The translations under genes were made by a program, and so were the position numbers. A DNA stretch of 9,156 nucleotides, from contig JAKAMV010000342.1 in assembly GCA_021812735.1 (NCBI GenBank), forward strand, positions 1 to 9,156, in the 5' to 3' direction. Shown here piece by piece: positions 7,126 through 9,156 of this stretch (the first letter of the stretch is position 1; the number at the start of each line of letters is the position of its first letter). The notes under the pieces are model-generated. The model was given only the letters and a program-made list of their open reading frames with translations, did not search any database and was not told the origin of the DNA. This DNA is from Chloroflexota bacterium (GTDB taxonomy: Bacteria > Chloroflexota > Limnocylindria > Limnocylindrales > CSP1-4).

Positions 7126-7142
7126 GTCCGGCGTCGCCGGAC
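7126..7142 (+). promoter_or_regulatory. Perfect hairpin at the predicted 5' end of the zinc-ribbon mRNA
   Basis: GTCCGGC (7126-7132) and GCCGGAC (7136-7142) are perfect complements around a 3-base loop. The hairpin would lie at the extreme 5' end of the transcript predicted from the promoter at 7089-7119. Such structures can protect an mRNA from 5'-end decay. It could also be an operator, as the DNA itself is a dyad just downstream of the start site. Confidence 0.4.
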
Positions 7143-7170
7143 TACAGCACCCATATCCGGCCCAGTCCTC

Positions 7171-7240
7171 GGAACTCCTTCTCCTCGCCGCAGCGCGGGT
7201 CACCAGGAACCCGCTCGAATGGCCGGAGCAAGGAGTTTTT
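7171..7240 (+). promoter_or_regulatory. Leader structure that can mask the zinc-ribbon gene's ribosome binding site
   Basis: The Shine-Dalgarno AAGGAG (7230-7235, 10 bases before ATG 7246) is part of AAGGAGTT (7230-7237). This is the exact complement of AACTCCTT at 7173-7180; G-U pairs at 7172/7238 and 7171/7239 extend the helix to 10 pairs. The 49 bases between can form their own hairpin, GCGGGT (7195-7200) with ACCCGC (7209-7214). If formed, the helix would block ribosome entry and could act as a temperature- or factor-controlled switch. This is seen as complementarity only; no known riboswitch class is recognised. Confidence 0.4.
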
Positions 7241-7245
7241 CGTTC

Positions 7246-7596
7246 ATGACCATGGACCGCACCCTGACCTGCAGCGACTGTCGGTCGGAGTTCACCTTCA
7301 CTGCCAGCGAGCAGGACTTCTACGCGGAGAAGGGCTTCTCGGAGCCCCGCCGCTGCCCCTCGTGCCGAGCGGCCAAGAAGGCGGCCCGCGATGGCGGGTC
7401 GTCCTACGGCGGGTCGTCCTACGGCGGGTCGTCCTACGGCGGGTCGTCCTACGGGTCCGGCCGCTCGTCCCACAGCTCCGGCCCGCGCGAGATGTTCTCC
7501 GCGACCTGCTCGAGCTGCGGCCGCGAGGCGAAGGTTCCCTTCCAGCCCACCAGCGGCAAGCCCGTCTACTGCTCGGACTGCTTCCGCAGCCGGTAA
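7246..7596 (+). CDS. Small protein with two zinc ribbons joined by a GGSSY-repeat linker
   Basis: A 116-residue, probably cytoplasmic protein. The first zinc ribbon has Cys9-x2-Cys12 and Cys37-x2-Cys40, framing FTFTASEQDFYAEKGFSEPR, a pattern known from bacterial zinc-ribbon proteins of unknown function. A linker of four perfect GGSSY units (residues 50-69) and a Ser/Gly-rich stretch follow. The second ribbon has Cys88-x2-Cys91 and Cys109-x2-Cys112, with VPFQPTSGKPVYC between. All eight metal ligands are present. The start is ATG 7246, because AAGGAG (7230-7235) serves it; ATG 7252 is too far, and the in-frame ATG 7219 lies upstream of that site and would add nine residues unlike the family. 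The family often lies near nucleic-acid-binding proteins, and here a DEAD-box helicase follows, so an RNA-related role is a guess. Not a catalytic protein by any visible motif. Confidence 0.85.
   Translation: MTMDRTLTCSDCRSEFTFTASEQDFYAEKGFSEPRRCPSCRAAKKAARDGGSSYGGSSYGGSSYGGSSYGSGRSSHSSGPREMFSATCSSCGREAKVPFQPTSGKPVYCSDCFRSR
7393..7452 (+). repeat. Four perfect 15-base tandem repeats inside the zinc-ribbon gene
   Basis: The unit GGCGGGTCGTCCTAC occurs four times without a single difference, each copy reading GGSSY, followed by a partial unit (GGGTCC). The copies use the same codons at every position. Since the unit is a multiple of three, gain or loss of copies changes linker length without breaking the frame. 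Confidence 0.95.
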
Positions 7597-7613
7597 CGCA
7601 CGGCACGCGCCAC

Positions 7614-7644
7614 ACGGCCCCCGGGTTCGACGCCCGCGGGCCGT
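7614..7644 (+). terminator. Strong hairpin after the zinc-ribbon gene
   Basis: CGGCCCCCGGG (7615-7625) pairs with CCCGCGGGCCG (7633-7643) with one mismatch, plus an outer A-T pair, around a 7-base TTCGACG loop. It begins 18 bases after the stop codon. No T-run follows, but position and stability suit an intrinsic terminator of a high-GC genome. Confidence 0.6.
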
Positions 7645-7662
7645 CGTGCGGCCGCAGCGGGC

Positions 7663-7690
7663 ATCGGGGGGTCCTTGTCGATCCCCCGAT
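7663..7690 (+). terminator. Second tandem hairpin in the zinc-ribbon/rhlE gap
   Basis: ATCGGGGG (7663-7670) pairs with CCCCCGAT (7683-7690). The stem extends inward by G-T, T-A and C-G pairs to 11 pairs around CTTGTC. The right arm is followed by another CCCCGAT and then TTTC. Lying 19 bases after the first hairpin, it may be a back-up terminator separating the zinc-ribbon gene from rhlE. Confidence 0.5.
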
Positions 7691-7723
7691 CCCCGATTTC
7701 GCACAGCGCTCGCGGACAAATGC

Positions 7724-7737
7724 GCTAGACTTGCGCC
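7724..7737 (+). promoter_or_regulatory. Promoter -10 element upstream of the DEAD-box helicase gene
   Basis: TAGACT at 7726-7731 lies in GCTAGACTTGCGCC, which matches the motif before the histidine kinase (3756-3769) at 12 of 14 positions. Transcription would start near 7738-7739 and leave a leader of nearly 120 bases. No convincing -35 hexamer is seen at the usual distance. Confidence 0.5.
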
Positions 7738-7855
7738 TTCGCGCTCGACGGACGCTCCGGTCTGCGTCCGCGGCCCCGGCCGCCAGATCTCGATCCACGT
7801 TCTGCCCTGACCGGGCCCCGCATCTGCGGGAGGGCCCTCAGGAGCACACCGCTTC
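7738..7855 (+). other. Structured untranslated leader of the helicase gene
   Basis: No coding frame with a ribosome site is seen here. It contains a 7-pair hairpin CGGACGC/GCGTCCG (7749-7755 with 7764-7770), an adjoining GCGGCC-CC-GGCCGC dyad (7770-7783) and a palindrome GAGGGCCCTC (7830-7839). The palindrome lies directly before the Shine-Dalgarno AGGAG (7840-7844). Long structured leaders are known for some cold-induced helicase genes; regulation here is inference. Confidence 0.35.
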
Positions 7856-9156
7856 ATGACTTTCGACAGCCTCGGGCTGGCGCCCGACTTCCTGCGCGCC
7901 GTCGCCGACGAGGGCTACACTGAGCCCACGCCCGTCCAGCGCCAGGCCATCCCGCTCGTCCTCGCCGGCCGCGACCTGCTCGCCGCCGCCCAGACGGGCA
8001 CCGGCAAGACGGCGGCCTTCGTCCTGCCCATGCTCCAGCGCCTGAGCGAGACCGACCCGGACGCCGGGGTTGCCCGCTCGGCCCACGCGAAGCCCGTGCG
8101 CCCGCCCGTTCGCGCGCTCGTCCTCACGCCGACGCGCGAGCTGGCGATCCAGGTGGAGGAGAGCGTGCGCACGTACGGCAGCCGCCGCCCCGCCCGCTCG
8201 GTCGCGATCTACGGCGGGGTGGGCTTCAACCCCCAGGCCAGCGCCCTGCGCAGGGGCGTCCCCATCGTGGTCGCCACGCCCGGCCGTCTGCTGGACCACG
8301 TCGCCCAGCAGACGATCGACCTCTCGCGGGTCGAGATCCTCATCCTCGACGAGGCGGACCGCATGCTCGACATGGGCTTCATCCGCGACATCCGACGGGT
8401 GCTCGCGCTGCTGCCCACCCGGCGCCAGAGCCTGCTCTTCTCGGCCACCTTCTCGGACGACATCCGCGAGCTGGCCGAGGGCCTCCTGATCGACCCGGCC
8501 ACGGTGGACGTGGCGCCGCGCAACACGGCCGCCGAGCTCGTGGACCAGCTGGTCATCCCGGTGGACCGCGAGCGCAAGCGCGACCTGCTCACCCACCTCG
8601 TGGGCTCGGGGCGGATCTCGCAGGCGCTGGTGTTCGCGCGGACCAAGCACGGGGCGAACCGCCTCGCCGACCAGCTCGTGCGCGACGGCATCGCCGCGGC
8701 GGCCATCCACGGCAACAAGAGCCAGTCGCAGCGCATCCGCGCGCTGGACGACTTCAAGGCCGGGCGCGTCGGGATCCTCGTCGCGACCGACATCGCCGCC
8801 CGGGGCATCGACATCGAAGCCCTCCCCCACGTCGTCAACTACGAGCTGCCGATGGTCGCATCGGACTACGTGCACCGGATCGGCCGCACGGGCCGGGCGG
8901 GCGTCGGGGGCCGGGCGATCTCGCTCGTGTGCGTGGACGAGGCGGTGCTGCTCCGCGACATCCAGCGCCTGCTCCGGAGGCCGTTGCCGTCGGAGGTCAT
9001 CCCCGGGTTCGAGCCGGACCGCTCGGTTCGCGCCGAGCCCATTCGCACCCGCTCCGGTGAGCCAGGCCATCGCCAGCCAGACCCGAGGCGCCGCGCCTCG
9101 ACCCCACGCCGCAGCGGCGGGCCGGCGCCCGCCCGGCCCGCCGCCCCTCGGGGCGA
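7856..9156 (+). CDS. rhlE: RhlE-type DEAD-box ATP-dependent RNA helicase (3' end beyond window)
   Basis: At least 433 residues, open at the right edge. The Q motif is at the N-terminus (FDSLGL, then GYTEPTPVQ with Gln28). Motif I is AQTGTGKT (Lys51), Ia PTRELA, Ib TPGR, II DEAD at 165-168, III SAT at 196-198, [13 protein letters not shown] and [10 protein letters not shown] (340-347). [22 protein letters not shown] and the PGFE near residue 383 are characteristic of the RhlE subgroup. It unwinds short RNA duplexes using ATP, with roles in ribosome assembly, RNA decay and cold growth. After residue 387 the chain becomes a basic, Arg/Pro-rich disordered tail, usual for RNA binding in this subgroup, and runs off the edge. 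ATG 7856 follows AGGAG (7840-7844) with an 11-base spacer and starts the Q-motif region at the usual distance. Confidence 0.94.
   Translation, partial: MTFDSLGLAPDFLRAVADEGYTEPTPVQRQAIPLVLAGRDLLAAAQTGTGKTAAFVLPMLQRLSETDPDAGVARSAHAKPVRPPVRALVLTPTRELAIQVEESVRTYGSRRPARSVAIYGGVGFNPQASALRRGVPIVVATPGRLLDHVAQQTIDLSRVEILILDEADRMLDMGFIRDIRRVLALLPTRRQSLLFSATFSDDIRELAEGLLIDPATVDVAPRNTAAELVDQLVIPVDRERKRDLLTHLVGSGRISQALVFARTKHGANRLADQLVRDGIAAAAIHGNKSQSQRIRALDDFKAGRVGILVATDIAARGIDIEALPHVVNYELPMVASDYVHRIGRTGRAGVGGRAISLVCVDEAVLLRDIQRLLRRPLPSEVIPGFEPDRSVRAEPIRTRSGEPGHRQPDPRRRASTPRRSGGPAPARPAAPRG

Noticed and set aside
7219..7245. Upstream ATG 7219 as start of the zinc-ribbon protein
   Set aside because: The Shine-Dalgarno AAGGAG lies downstream of it at 7230-7235 and serves ATG 7246; the added residues MAGARSFSF are not part of the zinc ribbon.
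7029..7245. Possible small gene in the leader region before the zinc-ribbon gene
   Set aside because: Frames here lack ribosome sites and recognisable sequence; promoter and leader structures explain the region better.
7393..7452. CRISPR array
   Set aside because: The repeats are contiguous, without spacers, and encode an in-frame GGSSY linker.
1..9156. Defence system, toxin-antitoxin pair, prophage or biosynthetic cluster
   Set aside because: Every gene matches a common housekeeping or regulatory family; no nuclease, toxin, phage structural or synthase motif was found on either strand.

Overview
The window is G+C-rich (roughly 70% or more by eye) with nearly all codons ending in G or C. 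It uses ATG and GTG starts, 4-base ATGA and GTGA stop/start overlaps, and TAGGCT/TAGACT-type -10 elements, one of them at leaderless spacing. This fits a high-GC actinobacterium-like organism (Thermoleophilia-like is my best guess; Chloroflexota is possible). The lineage is inference from composition only. No rRNA, tRNA, CRISPR array, transposase or phage gene was seen.

Layout. (1) Bases 1 to about 450 carry, on the minus strand, the C-terminal part of a PfkB-family sugar kinase (2-keto-3-deoxygluconate kinase type). Its base composition and codon use are clearly unlike the rest, and its homology stops abruptly next to the start of the following gene. This is an assembly chimera or the scar of a recombination. 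(2) 460-3710, plus strand: a type I ABC exporter half-transporter, translationally coupled (ATGA) to a UDP-glucose 6-dehydrogenase. (3) 3771-5956, plus strand: a sensor histidine kinase and an OmpR-type response regulator, coupled by a GTGA overlap and preceded by what looks like a leaderless promoter. (4) 5986-6984, minus strand: an extended-SDR nucleotide-sugar epimerase, convergent with the regulator and sharing a possible two-way terminator with it. (5) 7246-7596, plus strand: a small protein with two zinc ribbons joined by a (GGSSY)4 linker, under a recognisable promoter and with a leader that can pair with its own ribosome binding site. (6) From 7856 to the right edge: a RhlE-type DEAD-box RNA helicase, open at the window edge.

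How the parts fit. The dehydrogenase makes UDP-glucuronate. The epimerase on the far side of the two-component system resembles enzymes acting on UDP-glucuronate or related UDP-sugars. With the exporter they suggest an envelope-polysaccharide or glycoconjugate theme, and the two-component system may sense the envelope. The zinc-ribbon protein and RhlE suggest a separate RNA-metabolism or cold-response pair. I do not see a wholly new system. The most notable signals are the foreign kinase fragment at the left edge, the possible Shine-Dalgarno-sequestering leader of the zinc-ribbon gene, and a promoter motif shared by the histidine kinase and the helicase.
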